Positions 8,335 through 17,681 of a stretch of 34,660 nt of DNA are shown here, piece after piece. The position numbers and the translations under genes were made by a program. This stretch comes from Campylobacterota bacterium (GTDB taxonomy: Bacteria > Campylobacterota > Campylobacteria > Campylobacterales > Sulfurimonadaceae), in contig JAMCPS010000017.1 in assembly GCA_023379705.1 (NCBI GenBank), positions 1 through 34,660 of the forward strand, written 5' to 3'. The notes under the pieces were generated by a model that did not search any database, was not told the DNA's origin, and saw only the letters and a list, made by a program, of their open reading frames with translations. The stretch's first letter is position 1. Every line of letters starts with the position of its first letter.

Positions 8335-9534
8335 ATGAAAAATATTATTCTATTTATTGAAAATTATGTTCCTGGAGGAAATGATCAAATTGCATTAGAC
8401 TTAATCAATAATATACATTATGAAAAACTGTACTTATTTGTAAACAAAAGACATGATTTACGAATTATTAATTCACAGCTACATTCTTCAAAAGTTCAAA
8501 AAACTTTATACTCTATTATTACAGTTGCAGAAATAAATTCATTTGCAAAATCATATAAGAATAAAAACTATATTTTATATTTATTTTTGAGCGCTTTTGC
8601 ATTGTTAGCAAGATACCCTTGGATTGTTATTTCCACAATATACTTCTACTATATGTTCAAAAATATCGACTTTGATTTATTTATCTCTAATAATGGCGGA
8701 TATCCTGGAGGAGAAGCAAACAGAAGTGCGACAGTTGCAGCTTCAATGATACAAAAAAGAAACAATTTTCATATAGTGCATAATTTAGCACCAAAACCTC
8801 CTTTATATTTGAAATTGTTTGAAACTATTTATGATAAGCTATTAGACGAAAGAACAACGTTCATTTGTGTTTCGAATCAAACAAAAGAACATTTAATAAA
8901 CAATAGAGTTATAAAACAAACTCCTTTAGTAGTTCAAAATGGGGTAAAACTCCCTCAATCCGGCTTAAAAAAAATATATGATGAACCCATTCTAAAACTC
9001 TTGTGTGTTGCTAATTTAGATTCTAGAAAGAATCAAATTCTATCATTAAAATCATTGGCGATTTTAAAAAAACAAGGTATACAAAATATTAAATTGTACT
9101 TTCTTGGTAAGGAATCAGAGCCAGGGTATCTCTCAAAACTTAAGCAGTTTATAGAAGATAATGACCTTTCCGATTGGGTACAATTTGAAGGTTTTAAAGA
9201 CCCAATTTTGTATTATAAAGAATGTCATATTCTATTGTTAACTTCTATTATCGAAAGTTTTGCACTTGTAAGAGTAGAAGCTATGAGTTACAATATGCCA
9301 ATAATCACTACAGATGTTGGTGACGCGCATGAACAAGTCATAAATTCAAAAAATGGTTATATAATTTCAAATGAAGATGAGTTAGCTGATAAAATACTTT
9401 TTTATAAAAACAACCGATTTTCTATAGAAAATCATGGTATAGTAAGCAAAGAGATATTTTTACAAAAATTTACTTTACCTCAAATGATCTCTAATTACAC
9501 AAAAATCTTTGAAGGATTTCAAAAGACATGTTAA
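8335..9534 (+). CDS. GT4-family glycosyltransferase
   Basis: The 399-residue protein has a GT-B fold. PLVVQNGVKLP near residue 203 is the usual linker, LLCVANLDSRKNQILSLKSL near 221-240 opens the nucleotide-sugar domain, and SIIESFALVRVEAMSYNMP near 304-322 is the Ex7E donor-binding motif. Retaining GT4 enzymes use nucleotide sugars, here probably at the cytoplasmic membrane on a lipid-linked acceptor. The gene is strongly AT-rich like its neighbours (7196-10983), unlike the genes on both sides, which suggests recent acquisition as a block. It overlaps the next methyltransferase by 7 bases. Donor and acceptor are unknown. Confidence 0.85.
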   Translation: MKNIILFIENYVPGGNDQIALDLINNIHYEKLYLFVNKRHDLRIINSQLHSSKVQKTLYSIITVAEINSFAKSYKNKNYILYLFLSAFALLARYPWIVISTIYFYYMFKNIDFDLFISNNGGYPGGEANRSATVAASMIQKRNNFHIVHNLAPKPPLYLKLFETIYDKLLDERTTFICVSNQTKEHLINNRVIKQTPLVVQNGVKLPQSGLKKIYDEPILKLLCVANLDSRKNQILSLKSLAILKKQGIQNIKLYFLGKESEPGYLSKLKQFIEDNDLSDWVQFEGFKDPILYYKECHILLLTSIIESFALVRVEAMSYNMPIITTDVGDAHEQVINSKNGYIISNEDELADKILFYKNNRFSIENHGIVSKEIFLQKFTLPQMISNYTKIFEGFQKTC

Positions 9535-10268
9535 TTTTTATAAAAAATATCCTCAAAAATAGTTTATTACTGCCTTTTAAGGTAAGAAATAAGATTATTG
9601 ATGAAAAATTAAAACACCTCAACGAAGAGCAGAAATTTTCATTAATTTATAAATCAAAATATTGGACTAGTTTTATACCTGGATCAGCTTCAGGATCAGG
9701 ATCTAATTTGAATGCAACTAAGAATATTAGAAACGAATTACCAAAAATTTTACAAAAATATCATATAAATTCAATCTTAGATTTACCCTGTGGCGATTTT
9801 TATTGGATGTCTAAGCTTAACCTTGACAACATACGATACATAGGTGGAGATATTGTCGAAGATCTCATTAAGTCCAATAATAAAAAATACCAACGCAATA
9901 ATTGTTCTTTTAATAAAATCAATCTTTTGGAAGATATTTTACCCGAAGTTGATTTGATTTTTACAAGAGACTGCTTAGTTCACCTGACTAATGATCAAGT
10001 CACCAAAGCAATCAATAATATACTTAATTCAAATTCTAAGTATTTTATGACAACAACTTTTGAAAATATCCAAGAAAATCAAAGCTACAGTAATGGAGAT
10101 CGGTGGAGAGCGATTAACCTTACAATTGAACCTTTTAATTTACCACAACCATTAGCGATTATTGATGATTCATTTTTAAATGGTCAAGACATGCATAAAA
10201 AAATGTATCTTTGGGAAATAAGCACTTTAAAAAATAGTGATCTCAAAATCAGAGAGTACAATATTTAG
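9528..10268 (+). CDS. Class I SAM-dependent methyltransferase
   Basis: The 246-residue protein has SILDLPCGDFYWMSKL near residue 84 as SAM-binding motif I (DxxxGxG variant, here LPCGD), YIGGDIVEDLI as motif II, and DLIFTRDCLVHLTNDQV as the post-I/motif IV region. The N-terminal 75 residues are lysine-rich and contain SASGSGSN, a small-residue loop also present in some glycan methyltransferases. Encoded between a GT4 enzyme and a second methyltransferase in a surface-glycan locus, it probably O-methylates a sugar. The acceptor cannot be assigned. Confidence 0.8.
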   Translation: MLIFIKNILKNSLLLPFKVRNKIIDEKLKHLNEEQKFSLIYKSKYWTSFIPGSASGSGSNLNATKNIRNELPKILQKYHINSILDLPCGDFYWMSKLNLDNIRYIGGDIVEDLIKSNNKKYQRNNCSFNKINLLEDILPEVDLIFTRDCLVHLTNDQVTKAINNILNSNSKYFMTTTFENIQENQSYSNGDRWRAINLTIEPFNLPQPLAIIDDSFLNGQDMHKKMYLWEISTLKNSDLKIREYNI

Positions 10269-10275
10269 GAGAATA

Positions 10276-10983
10276 ATGCCCAAAGATAAACATTTTTCTG
10301 ATCACTATATAGATGCAATTAATGGTGACCCAGAAAACAATTACTTTACACCCATTCTAGATGAACTTTTTAAAAGCATTGAAACTCCAATAGAAGTTTG
10401 TGATATTGGTTGTGGGAATGGTCTCTATGGTATCTCTATAAAGAACCATTACAACTGTAATTATACTGGTGTTGATGGAAGTTCCTACGCACTTGAGCAA
10501 GCAAAAAATAGGGGTATAGATAAATTATACAGCATTGGTGATTTTTGTACAGACAAAATGCCATTCCCCGATAATTTTTTTGATTTAGTTATTTGCAAAG
10601 ATGTTCTGGAGCATTTAATTAAGCCAGAGTTTTTAGTATCAGAAATTCAGAGGATTACAAAACCTAGTGGATATGCATTAATACATGTACCTAACCATTT
10701 TCCGATCAATGCAAGATTGAAGTTTGTATTCACTGCAGATATTGATCCATTTAAATTTTTCCCAGATTCAAATCGTTGGAATTTTCCACATATAAGATTT
10801 TTTAACAAAAACAGTATCCTCAACCTTTTCTCTTTGTATCATTTTACTCCTTACAAAAATTTATCATACCATTTTGTAATTTTTTCTAGAATTATGAAAT
10901 ATTTTCCAATAAAACTGCTAAATAAATATTCTGATGTAGTGTCTTCTGGAATTACTTTTATTTTTAAAAAAAATACTCCTTAA
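10276..10983 (+). CDS. Class I SAM-dependent methyltransferase (Methyltransf_11/25 type)
   Basis: The 235-residue protein from the ATG at 10276 begins MPKDKHFSDHYI. An AGGAG Shine-Dalgarno sequence at 10267-10271 supports this start over an in-frame upstream start at 10237. Motif I is EVCDIGCGNGLYG, motif II GVDGSSYALEQA, and DLVICKDVLEHL is the acidic post-motif with the typical DVLEHL. IHVPNHFPINAR follows the last core strand. It is a small-molecule or sugar methyltransferase. It is the last gene of the AT-rich cassette and is followed by a 56-base gap and decayed genes, so this may be the edge of the transferred block. Confidence 0.8.
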   Translation: MPKDKHFSDHYIDAINGDPENNYFTPILDELFKSIETPIEVCDIGCGNGLYGISIKNHYNCNYTGVDGSSYALEQAKNRGIDKLYSIGDFCTDKMPFPDNFFDLVICKDVLEHLIKPEFLVSEIQRITKPSGYALIHVPNHFPINARLKFVFTADIDPFKFFPDSNRWNFPHIRFFNKNSILNLFSLYHFTPYKNLSYHFVIFSRIMKYFPIKLLNKYSDVVSSGITFIFKKNTP

Positions 10984-11039
10984 TTCAGGCACAATATACA
11001 TTTTGATTTCATAATAAAAACTTACTAAAAGGATTCAAT

Positions 11040-11318
11040 GTGAAAGTATTGCTTCTAGCTGGAGCCTTCGGTACAATACTCAGTGAAGAGAGACGACATG
11101 CGCGCCTCAAACCAATGGTAGGAATCGAAGAGAAACCTATCCTCTTGCATATTATGAAAATATACGCTACCTATGGTTTAATGAAAATGTATAATAACCT
11201 CATTAAATATAAAGATGAAAATACAGACAAAATACAAAAAATAGCTGCGTGGTATAAAGAGAATTTTTTTATAGGACCAACTGAAGAAAACGTTATAAAA
11301 GCTTTTAAATTAGATTAG
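11040..11318 (+). pseudogene. Remnant of a glucose-1-phosphate cytidylyltransferase (RfbF-like), fused to an unrelated tail
   Basis: The first 47 residues read MKVLLLAGAFGTILSEERR..., then LKPMVGIEEKPILLHIMKIY, which is recognisably the N-terminus of RfbF/nucleotidyl transferases (GGFGTRLSEE...PKPM...KPILWHIMKIY). The key GGFGTR has become GAFGTI, losing the second glycine and the catalytic arginine. After residue 48 the sequence changes to an unrelated charged tail (MYNNLIKYKDENTDKIQ). The family length is about 255 residues; this is 92. An AAGGATT ribosome site lies 5 bases before an ATG at 11038 that is followed at once by TGA; the fragment itself needs GTG at 11040. Decay or recombination is the likely cause. 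Confidence 0.6.
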
Positions 11319-11329
11319 GATTAATAAAT

Positions 11330-11482
11330 ATGAAAGTAGTCATATTGACCGGAGGATTTTGGAAAAAGGCAATCAACCACACAGGATTCAGGTTCATAGA
11401 AGAGAGCATTGATACGAAGATAGCAACGCTCAAAGGGACAAAAAAAGAGTCCTTAAAACATTTTATCTGCAAGGCTCTCTAA
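11330..11482 (+). pseudogene. Second short cytidylyltransferase-like fragment
   Basis: A 50-residue frame starts at the ATG at 11330 and ends where the next gene starts. It begins MKVVILTGGF, again the first strand and glycine loop of a nucleotidyl transferase (MKAVILAGGFGTR), but departs at once into WKKAINHTGFRFIEES with no PKPM or KPIL motif. Two copies of the same N-terminal strand within 300 bases suggest repeated insertion or deletion of an rfbF-type gene. A real short peptide cannot be excluded, because it has an AGGA site 9 bases upstream and abuts the next start codon directly. Confidence 0.4.
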
Positions 11483-12433
11483 ATGAACAAAGAAATGATG
11501 AAAAAACGAATATTAGTAACGGGAGGAGCTGGATTTGTTGGTAACCACCTTTGTAGAAGACTTTTAAAAGAAGGAAATGAAGTCATATGTTTAGATAATT
11601 TTTTTACCGGGAGTAAAGAGAACATTATCGACTTATTAAAACATCCTTACTTTGAACTTATCCGCCATGACGTTCAAGAGCCAATTTTGCTCGAAGTCGA
11701 CGAGATTTACAATCTGGCGTGCCCTGCCTCTCCTCCCTATTATCAGTTTGACCCCGTAGCCACAACACGGACATCAGTACTGGGCGCTATCAACATGCTC
11801 GACATTGCCAAAAAATGCAAAGCCAAGATTTTGCAAGCCAGCACGAGTGAAGTCTATGGCGATCCTGAGATGCATCCGCAACCTGAAAGCTACCGAGGAA
11901 GTGTCAGTACAACCGGAATACGAGCTTGCTACGATGAAGGTAAGCGATGCGCTGAAACACTCTTTTTTGATTACCATCGACAGTATGGAGTCCGTATCAA
12001 AGTGGTACGAATTTTTAATACCTACGGTTCATATATGAATCCCAATGATGGAAGAGTTGTCAGTAATTTTATCGTTCAAGCCCTCAGTAATCAAGACATT
12101 ACTATTTACGGAGAGGGAACACAAACCCGTAGCTTTCAATACGTGGATGATTTAATTGAAGGGATGATACGACTCATGAACTCCCCCGATGATTTTACTG
12201 GACCTGTAAATATTGGTAATCCAGAAGAGTTTACAATGTTAGAATTGGCACAAAAAGTGATAAAACTGACAAATTCATCCTCAAAACTCATCTTTATGCC
12301 ACTGCCACAAGACGATCCACTACAGCGTCAGCCTGATATTACATTGGCTCGTCGTGAACTGCATTGGGAGCCAACGATTTCTCTTGAACTAGGATTGAGT
12401 AAAACCATAGAATATTTTAGGGAAATATTGTGA
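11483..12433 (+). CDS. uxs: UDP-glucuronate decarboxylase (UDP-xylose synthase)
   Basis: The 316-residue extended SDR begins [20 protein letters not shown], with the GxxGxxG NAD-binding loop. [15 protein letters not shown] and [11 protein letters not shown] are signatures of UXS enzymes; Y150 and K154 form the YxxxK catalytic pair. [20 protein letters not shown] and [12 protein letters not shown] are also characteristic. It decarboxylates UDP-glucuronic acid to UDP-xylose. The 4-base overlap with ugd, which makes UDP-glucuronic acid, gives a complete two-step route. The start could be the ATG at 11495 (MKKRIL), but 11483 is the first available. Arabinose or apiose pathway relatives are less likely given the ACPASP and CYDEGKR motifs. 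Confidence 0.92.
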   Translation: MNKEMMKKRILVTGGAGFVGNHLCRRLLKEGNEVICLDNFFTGSKENIIDLLKHPYFELIRHDVQEPILLEVDEIYNLACPASPPYYQFDPVATTRTSVLGAINMLDIAKKCKAKILQASTSEVYGDPEMHPQPESYRGSVSTTGIRACYDEGKRCAETLFFDYHRQYGVRIKVVRIFNTYGSYMNPNDGRVVSNFIVQALSNQDITIYGEGTQTRSFQYVDDLIEGMIRLMNSPDDFTGPVNIGNPEEFTMLELAQKVIKLTNSSSKLIFMPLPQDDPLQRQPDITLARRELHWEPTISLELGLSKTIEYFREIL

Positions 12434-13755
12434 GAATATCCATTATTGGCACCGGATATGTCGGCTTAGTAAGCGGGGCTTGTTTTGCGCAAATGGGGAA
12501 CAATGTAACATGTGTCGACATTGATCAAGGAAAAATCAATAAACTAATCCAAGGGATTATTCCTATTTATGAGCCTGGTTTAGAAGATATAGTTGTCGAA
12601 AATTATACAAAAAAGACATTAGGTTTTACGACGGATATTGCTGAAGCTATTGTAAATACAACAATCAGTTTTATTGCTGTAGGGACCCCTATGGGCGAAG
12701 ATGGTAGCGCTGACTTACAATACGTTTTAGCAGTTGCTAAAAGTATTGGTCAATATATGCAGCATCATATGGTCATTGTTGATAAATCAACAGTCCCTGT
12801 GGGAACAGCTGAAAAAGTACGAATTACAATTCAAGCTGAGCTGGATGCACGTGAGAGCAATTTAACCTTTGACGTTGTATCTAATCCTGAATTTTTAAAA
12901 GAAGGAGCTGCGATCAAAGATTTTATGCATCCCGATCGTATTGTTATCGGAGCTGATAATGACACAGCGATACAGATTATGCATGATCTTTATTCTCCCT
13001 TTATGAAAACACATGACCGTTTTATCGGCATGGACATCAAATCAGCCGAAATGACAAAATACGCAGCAAATGCAATGCTTGCTACTAAAATTAGTTTTAT
13101 GAATGAAATGTCAAATATTTGCGAGCGTATAGGAGCTGACATCAATAAAGTTCGTAACGGTATTGGTAGTGATAGTCGCATTGGCTACAGCTTTATCTAT
13201 CCGGGATGCGGATATGGCGGAAGCTGTTTTCCTAAAGATGTTCAAGCCCTCGCTAAAACAGCAAAAGATTTTGGATATATTCCCCGTATTCTTGATGCAG
13301 TTGAAGCAGTCAATTATGATCAAAAGCATGTTATATCACAAAAAGTATTTAAGCGTTTCGGAAAAGATCTAAGCAATAAAATATTTGCCGTATGGGGATT
13401 AGCATTTAAACCCGAAACAGATGACATGCGTGAGGCTAGTTCAATCACGATTATCAATGATCTCACCACTGCGGGGGCAAAAATTGTGGCGTATGATCCT
13501 AAAGCACGTGATGAAGCCGAAAGCCATTATCTTTATGGTAATACCAACGTCAGTTATGTTGATAGCAAATATAAAGCACTAAAAGATGCTGATGCTGTGA
13601 TTTTGATAACGGAATGGCAAGAGTTCCGTAGCCCTGATTTTTATGAGATAAAAAACCTTCTCAAAACATCTATATTTTTTGATGGGCGCAATCAGTTTAA
13701 AAAAGAACGTATGGCTGAAATGGGATTTGAATATTTTCAGATCGGGGTTCAATGA
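12430..13755 (+). CDS. ugd: UDP-glucose 6-dehydrogenase
   Basis: The 441-residue protein starts with GTG at 12430, overlapping uxs by 4 bases. [20 protein letters not shown] is the N-terminal NAD-binding motif, [11 protein letters not shown] and [15 protein letters not shown] are family signatures, and [13 protein letters not shown] holds the catalytic C266. The C-terminal UDP-binding domain has [20 protein letters not shown]. It oxidises UDP-glucose twice, giving UDP-glucuronate in the cytoplasm, which feeds the adjacent decarboxylase. Full family length with all catalytic residues. Confidence 0.95.
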   Translation: MRISIIGTGYVGLVSGACFAQMGNNVTCVDIDQGKINKLIQGIIPIYEPGLEDIVVENYTKKTLGFTTDIAEAIVNTTISFIAVGTPMGEDGSADLQYVLAVAKSIGQYMQHHMVIVDKSTVPVGTAEKVRITIQAELDARESNLTFDVVSNPEFLKEGAAIKDFMHPDRIVIGADNDTAIQIMHDLYSPFMKTHDRFIGMDIKSAEMTKYAANAMLATKISFMNEMSNICERIGADINKVRNGIGSDSRIGYSFIYPGCGYGGSCFPKDVQALAKTAKDFGYIPRILDAVEAVNYDQKHVISQKVFKRFGKDLSNKIFAVWGLAFKPETDDMREASSITIINDLTTAGAKIVAYDPKARDEAESHYLYGNTNVSYVDSKYKALKDADAVILITEWQEFRSPDFYEIKNLLKTSIFFDGRNQFKKERMAEMGFEYFQIGVQ

Positions 13756-14558
13756 CTTTAATCACCGTAATTGTCCCCCTATATAATGGGGAGCGATTTA
13801 TCGCCGAAACCATAGAAAGCGTTCTATCCCAAACCTACCAGAATTTTGAACTTATTGTAGTAGATGATTGTTCTACCGATAACAGTTGTGACATCATTCA
13901 AACATATGCTTCAATAGATCCGCGAATCATACTGATTAGATCAGAGACGAACTTTGGCGGTCCGGCAAAACCAAGAAATATTGGTATAAAGCATGCACGT
14001 GGAGAATTTATTGCTTTTTTAGATGCTGATGATGTGTGGAAACCGCATAAGCTTCAAACTCAAGTTGATTTTTTAACTGCTAATATGGACATAGACATGG
14101 TCTATTCACCTGCCGTTATAATGGATGAAAACGGAGCTACCTCCCAGGCTAAAAAACAAGTACTGTTGTCTATTTTATCTTTATTCATGCACCCTAAAAA
14201 CACTATTTTTTACCTTAATTTCATCAATATAAATACCCTTATGATACGCAACCCTATTTTCAATACTTTTATAGAAGACAAAAAGCTGGTCGCCATCGAA
14301 GATTGGATATTTCATATTCTCAATTTTCAAGCCGGGAAACAAGGAAAATTACTCGATGAAGCATTAATTTACTACCGTATTCATTCTGCTTCTATTTCAA
14401 GCCGTGCTTCTGATAAAAGTTATCGTAAAATATTTTATATGTACTCATTGTTGTTATTGGAATCCAAAATTTCTTTTCTCCACTTTCTCTTTGCAAACAC
14501 TCTCAATAGCTGTAAACTGTTACGACGTAAAATAGCCATTGCTTGGAGTTCTTCTTGA
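13752..14558 (+). CDS. GT2-family glycosyltransferase
   Basis: The 268-residue protein begins [20 protein letters not shown], the GT-A nucleotide-binding strand, followed by VLSQTYQNFELIVVDDCSTD. FIAFLDADDVW near residue 93 contains the metal-binding DxD, and IEDWIFHIL near 181 is the probable catalytic-base (ED) region. The C-terminal 60 residues are hydrophobic and basic, likely associating with the membrane. An inverting GT2 acting on a lipid-linked glycan is expected. Its position next to ugd and uxs makes UDP-xylose or UDP-glucuronate a plausible donor, which is inference. It overlaps both neighbours by 4 bases. Confidence 0.87.
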   Translation: MTLITVIVPLYNGERFIAETIESVLSQTYQNFELIVVDDCSTDNSCDIIQTYASIDPRIILIRSETNFGGPAKPRNIGIKHARGEFIAFLDADDVWKPHKLQTQVDFLTANMDIDMVYSPAVIMDENGATSQAKKQVLLSILSLFMHPKNTIFYLNFININTLMIRNPIFNTFIEDKKLVAIEDWIFHILNFQAGKQGKLLDEALIYYRIHSASISSRASDKSYRKIFYMYSLLLLESKISFLHFLFANTLNSCKLLRRKIAIAWSSS

Positions 14559-15379
14559 CTACCCTCATCATCGGCAAAAACAGCAATCTTACTCAAGCAC
14601 TTGCTCATAACATTCCTGATTACTGCATCCTATCTTCCAGAGAGCTCTCCTCTAATATCGAGTTGCTTTCCCCTTTTAAAGATCAGGAAATAAATTTGAT
14701 ATTCAATAACTTTCAACCTGCTACGCGACTCAATGAATCTGAAAACAACACTCAATACATCGAAAACTCGATCGTGATCACTTCAAAAATTTTGGATTAT
14801 TTCAAAGAGACTCCCATTAAAAAGATCATCTATACAAGTAGCAGTTCAGTCTACGGAAACAACATTTTTTGCAATGAGACAGATGAAGTGAAGCCACTCA
14901 GTCTCCATTCTACGCTCAAAGCTAGCAATGAAAAGTTAATAGAAAAATATGCTCAAAACCGTCATATCGACTACACCATCGCCCGTATTTTTAATATGTT
15001 TGGGGGTAATGATGTTTTTTCCATCATTAGTAAAATCCTAACCGCTTACATCCAAAATGAAACGCTCACCATCATCAACAATGGAAATGCCATCCGCGAT
15101 TTCATTTACATCGGCCATGTAGTCGAGGTTTACAGCAGATTACTTACTGCTACGAATATTCCGATTATCAATATAGGAAGCGGCCATGGCACCTCTGTCC
15201 GAAATATCCTCGATTTTTTAAAAATCAATCATATCGAGCTTAAAATACAAACTTTATCACGTTATGAACTCAAAATCTCTACGGCGAATAACGCTATCAT
15301 GACTGCACTCTTGGGTCATCATGAATTTATAAAAGTTGAAGATTATCTTTTAAAACAACTTACTCAACACAGCACATGA
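14555..15379 (+). CDS. Extended-SDR epimerase/dehydratase-like protein with degenerate active site
   Basis: The 274-residue protein starts with TTG at 14555, which overlaps the previous stop in TTGA and has a GGAG site 6 bases upstream; a TTG at 14543 would add four residues. IIYTSSSSVYGNN and RDFIYIGHVVEVY mark an extended SDR of the GalE/RmlB kind. However, the glycine loop GxxGxxG reads GKNSNLT, and the YxxxK pair reads H118-x3-K122 (PLSLHSTLKAS). The usual tyrosine is therefore missing. In Campylobacter pgl loci a GalE-like epimerase (gne) lies near pglA, so this may be a divergent epimerase, a binding protein, or an inactive relic. Family assignment is firm; activity is doubtful. Confidence 0.8.
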   Translation: MTTLIIGKNSNLTQALAHNIPDYCILSSRELSSNIELLSPFKDQEINLIFNNFQPATRLNESENNTQYIENSIVITSKILDYFKETPIKKIIYTSSSSVYGNNIFCNETDEVKPLSLHSTLKASNEKLIEKYAQNRHIDYTIARIFNMFGGNDVFSIISKILTAYIQNETLTIINNGNAIRDFIYIGHVVEVYSRLLTATNIPIINIGSGHGTSVRNILDFLKINHIELKIQTLSRYELKISTANNAIMTALLGHHEFIKVEDYLLKQLTQHST

Positions 15380-16539
15380 AAAAGAAAATTTCCATTATCG
15401 TCACTGTCCCCCTCTCACTGGAAACGTGGTTCAAAGGGCAGCCTCGATACCTATCTAATTTTTACGACATTGAGCTTATAACCTCCGAGAGTCAAAGTGT
15501 TGAACAAATCTGTACGTATGAAAATGTCAGCGTTACCCTAGTGGATTTCACCCGTCAAATCAATCCCATAAAAGATCTCAAAGTTCTGATGACCCTATGG
15601 AGCCATTTTCGCCGTACCAAACCTGATATGGTCTACTCCATTACCCCAAAAGCAGGACTCTTGGGGATGATTTCGGCTTGGCTTGCACGAGTTCCGGTAC
15701 GTCTGCACCTCATCGTCGGGCTGGCTTACTTCGGTTCGGTAGGAAAACGACGATTTTTACTGAAAAGCATTGAAAGAATCACTTATTTTTTCTCTACAAA
15801 CCTCTACGCCAATAGTTTAAATCTTCCTAATATCATTGCCAAAGAATTAACGTCCAAAAAAATCAACGTCATCGGATACGGTTCGGTCAATGGAGTTGAT
15901 ACCGAGTTTTTCAAAGACACAATGACCTCAAAAGAGAAGTCCGCCTTTCGAAATCGTTTTAGCATCAATGATGAAGATTTTTTACTGCTGTTCACTGGTC
16001 GTATTGTCGGCGATAAAGGGGTCAATGAACTCGTGAAAGCATTTGACGTACTTTCCAAAAAACATTCTCGTATTCATCTCCTTATGGTAGGCGATTATGA
16101 ACATCACCTCGACCCTATTAAGCCCGAAACATACGATTTGATACAAAACAATTCACGGATTCATACCGTCTCTTTTCAAAGTGATGTTCGTCCCTATTTT
16201 TGCATTGCCGATTTGCTTATACTTCCTTCTTACCGAGAGGGGCTTCCTAATGTTCTTATCGAGGGTGGAAGCTGTGGGCTTCCTCTTATCGCAACTGATA
16301 TCAACGGATGCAATGAGGTAATTATAGAAGGTGAAAATGGCCTACTTATCCCCCTTAAAAGCGCTAATGCTCTGGAAAATGCCATAGAAACTGTTCTAAC
16401 GAATGCTATCCTTTATAATAAACTTAAAACCAATGCACGCACAAGTATTCTTAGGCGCTACGATCAGACTCTTTATTGGGAAAAGCTCCACAATGAACTT
16501 GATTTACTTTTGAATGCGAGTAAGAATTCAAATGTATAA
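15376..16539 (+). CDS. pglA: GT4-family glycosyltransferase, PglA-like
   Basis: The 387-residue GT-B protein opens [41 protein letters not shown] and [15 protein letters not shown] match the N-terminal lobe of PglA/WbpT-type enzymes that extend a PglC product. [20 protein letters not shown] near residue 203 and the donor-binding [13 protein letters not shown] (Ex7E) near 289-301 complete the fold. It directly precedes pglC, as pglA does in Campylobacter, where PglA adds GalNAc to undecaprenyl-diphosphate-bacillosamine. The donor here need not be GalNAc. It overlaps the SDR gene by 4 bases and pglC by 8. The symbol is assigned partly on synteny. Confidence 0.75.
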   Translation: MKKKISIIVTVPLSLETWFKGQPRYLSNFYDIELITSESQSVEQICTYENVSVTLVDFTRQINPIKDLKVLMTLWSHFRRTKPDMVYSITPKAGLLGMISAWLARVPVRLHLIVGLAYFGSVGKRRFLLKSIERITYFFSTNLYANSLNLPNIIAKELTSKKINVIGYGSVNGVDTEFFKDTMTSKEKSAFRNRFSINDEDFLLLFTGRIVGDKGVNELVKAFDVLSKKHSRIHLLMVGDYEHHLDPIKPETYDLIQNNSRIHTVSFQSDVRPYFCIADLLILPSYREGLPNVLIEGGSCGLPLIATDINGCNEVIIEGENGLLIPLKSANALENAIETVLTNAILYNKLKTNARTSILRRYDQTLYWEKLHNELDLLLNASKNSNV

Positions 16540-17143
16540 ATCAATAATAAAACCTTTGATAGATTTTACGGGAGCGCTCATCTTGCTCATAATTCTTTCT
16601 CCCATTATGCTGATAACCGCATGCTTTATTCTTATTAAATTAGGTCGTCCCATCTTTTTTACTCAGAAGCGCCCCGGATACAAGGGAAAAGTATTCACTA
16701 TCAACAAATTTCGGACCATGAGCAATGCTAAAGATCTCCATGGTAAGCTTTTAAGTGATGAACAACGTCTCGGAACATTTGGGCAATTTATTCGCTCTAC
16801 CAGCCTGGATGAGTTACCCCAGCTTTTTAATGTCCTCAAAGGAGACATGAGCTTTATCGGCCCACGCCCTTTATTGGTAGAATATCTCCCTCTCTATACG
16901 CCCACGCAAGCGAAGCGTCATGATGTCAAACCAGGCATTACTGGATGGGCACAAGTCAATGGTCGAAATGCTATAAGCTGGGAAGAAAAATTTCGTTATG
17001 ATGTTGATTATATCAATCAACTTTCGCTGGAAATGGACCTAAAGATACTTTTTTTAACTTTAAAGAAAGTAATAAATCGAGATGGAATCTCTAAAACTGG
17101 AGAATCCACTACAACAAAATTTACAGGAAATAAACATGAATAA
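16532..17143 (+). CDS. pglC: Monotopic phosphoglycosyl transferase PglC
   Basis: The 203-residue protein from the ATG at 16532 has an N-terminal re-entrant hydrophobic helix (residues 11-33, containing LSPIM) followed by [18 protein letters not shown]. The catalytic Asp-Glu dyad falls at D93-E94 ([20 protein letters not shown]), the numbering known for Campylobacter PglC. GPRPLL and [14 protein letters not shown] complete the family pattern. It transfers phospho-sugar from UDP-diNAc-bacillosamine-type donors to undecaprenyl phosphate at the inner membrane, starting glycan assembly. An in-frame ATG at 16514 would add six residues within pglA. 8-base overlaps on both sides indicate coupling. 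Confidence 0.93.
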   Translation: MYKSIIKPLIDFTGALILLIILSPIMLITACFILIKLGRPIFFTQKRPGYKGKVFTINKFRTMSNAKDLHGKLLSDEQRLGTFGQFIRSTSLDELPQLFNVLKGDMSFIGPRPLLVEYLPLYTPTQAKRHDVKPGITGWAQVNGRNAISWEEKFRYDVDYINQLSLEMDLKILFLTLKKVINRDGISKTGESTTTKFTGNKHE

Positions 17144-17681
17144 TGCATTCAAAATGGGGAAAAATGTCAAAATTTATGATTTTGCAAAAATTATCTCCAC
17201 CGACCAAAACTTACAAATAGGTGATTATAGCCAAATCGATGACTTTGTATTTTTAAATGCTGGGTTTCAGACAAATATAGGAAGATTTGTTCATATTTCA
17301 TCTTTCACTTCTATTATAGGGGGAGGTGAATTTAATATGGAGGATTTTTCAGGATTAAGTGCAGGATGTCGGATTATAACTGGAACGGATGACTTTAATG
17401 GTCCTTATTTGTCAAATCCAACTATCCCAGAAGAATACAAAAATGTCCAAAAAGGAATTATAACTATTAAAAAACATGCCATCATAGGTTCAAATGCTAT
17501 TATTTTACCTAATGTCGTTATAGGAGAAGGAGCAACCATAGGTGCAGGTTGTTTAGTCATGAAAGACATGGAGGCTTGGTCAATCTATATCGGGTACAAT
17601 CCAAAAAAAGTAGGAGAACGAGACAAGGATGGAATTATCGATCTCGAGAGAAAATTAAAAAAAGAACTTGGATTATCATGA
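17136..17681 (+). CDS. Hexapeptide acyltransferase occupying the pglD position
   Basis: The 181-residue protein starts at the ATG at 17136 (AGGAAA site just upstream; 8-base overlap with pglC). It is a left-handed beta-helix protein throughout: [19 protein letters not shown], then [17 protein letters not shown], and [20 protein letters not shown] followed by [10 protein letters not shown]. It ends [17 protein letters not shown], a maltose/galactoside-acetyltransferase-like tail. True PglD has an N-terminal Rossmann-like UDP-sugar-binding domain (a GASGHG motif), which is absent here. By position between pglC and pglE it should N-acylate the 4-amino sugar, but it belongs to another branch of the fold. 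The acyl group transferred is unknown. Confidence 0.8.
   Translation: MNNAFKMGKNVKIYDFAKIISTDQNLQIGDYSQIDDFVFLNAGFQTNIGRFVHISSFTSIIGGGEFNMEDFSGLSAGCRIITGTDDFNGPYLSNPTIPEEYKNVQKGIITIKKHAIIGSNAIILPNVVIGEGATIGAGCLVMKDMEAWSIYIGYNPKKVGERDKDGIIDLERKLKKELGLS

Noticed and set aside
17549-17677. Longer N-terminus for PglE
   Set aside because: The 43 extra residues are the acyltransferase gene read in another frame. Homologues start at the [14 protein letters not shown] equivalent.
17136-17681. Naming this gene pglD
   Set aside because: The position fits, but the N-terminal UDP-sugar-binding domain and its glycine motif are absent, so orthology is not supported.
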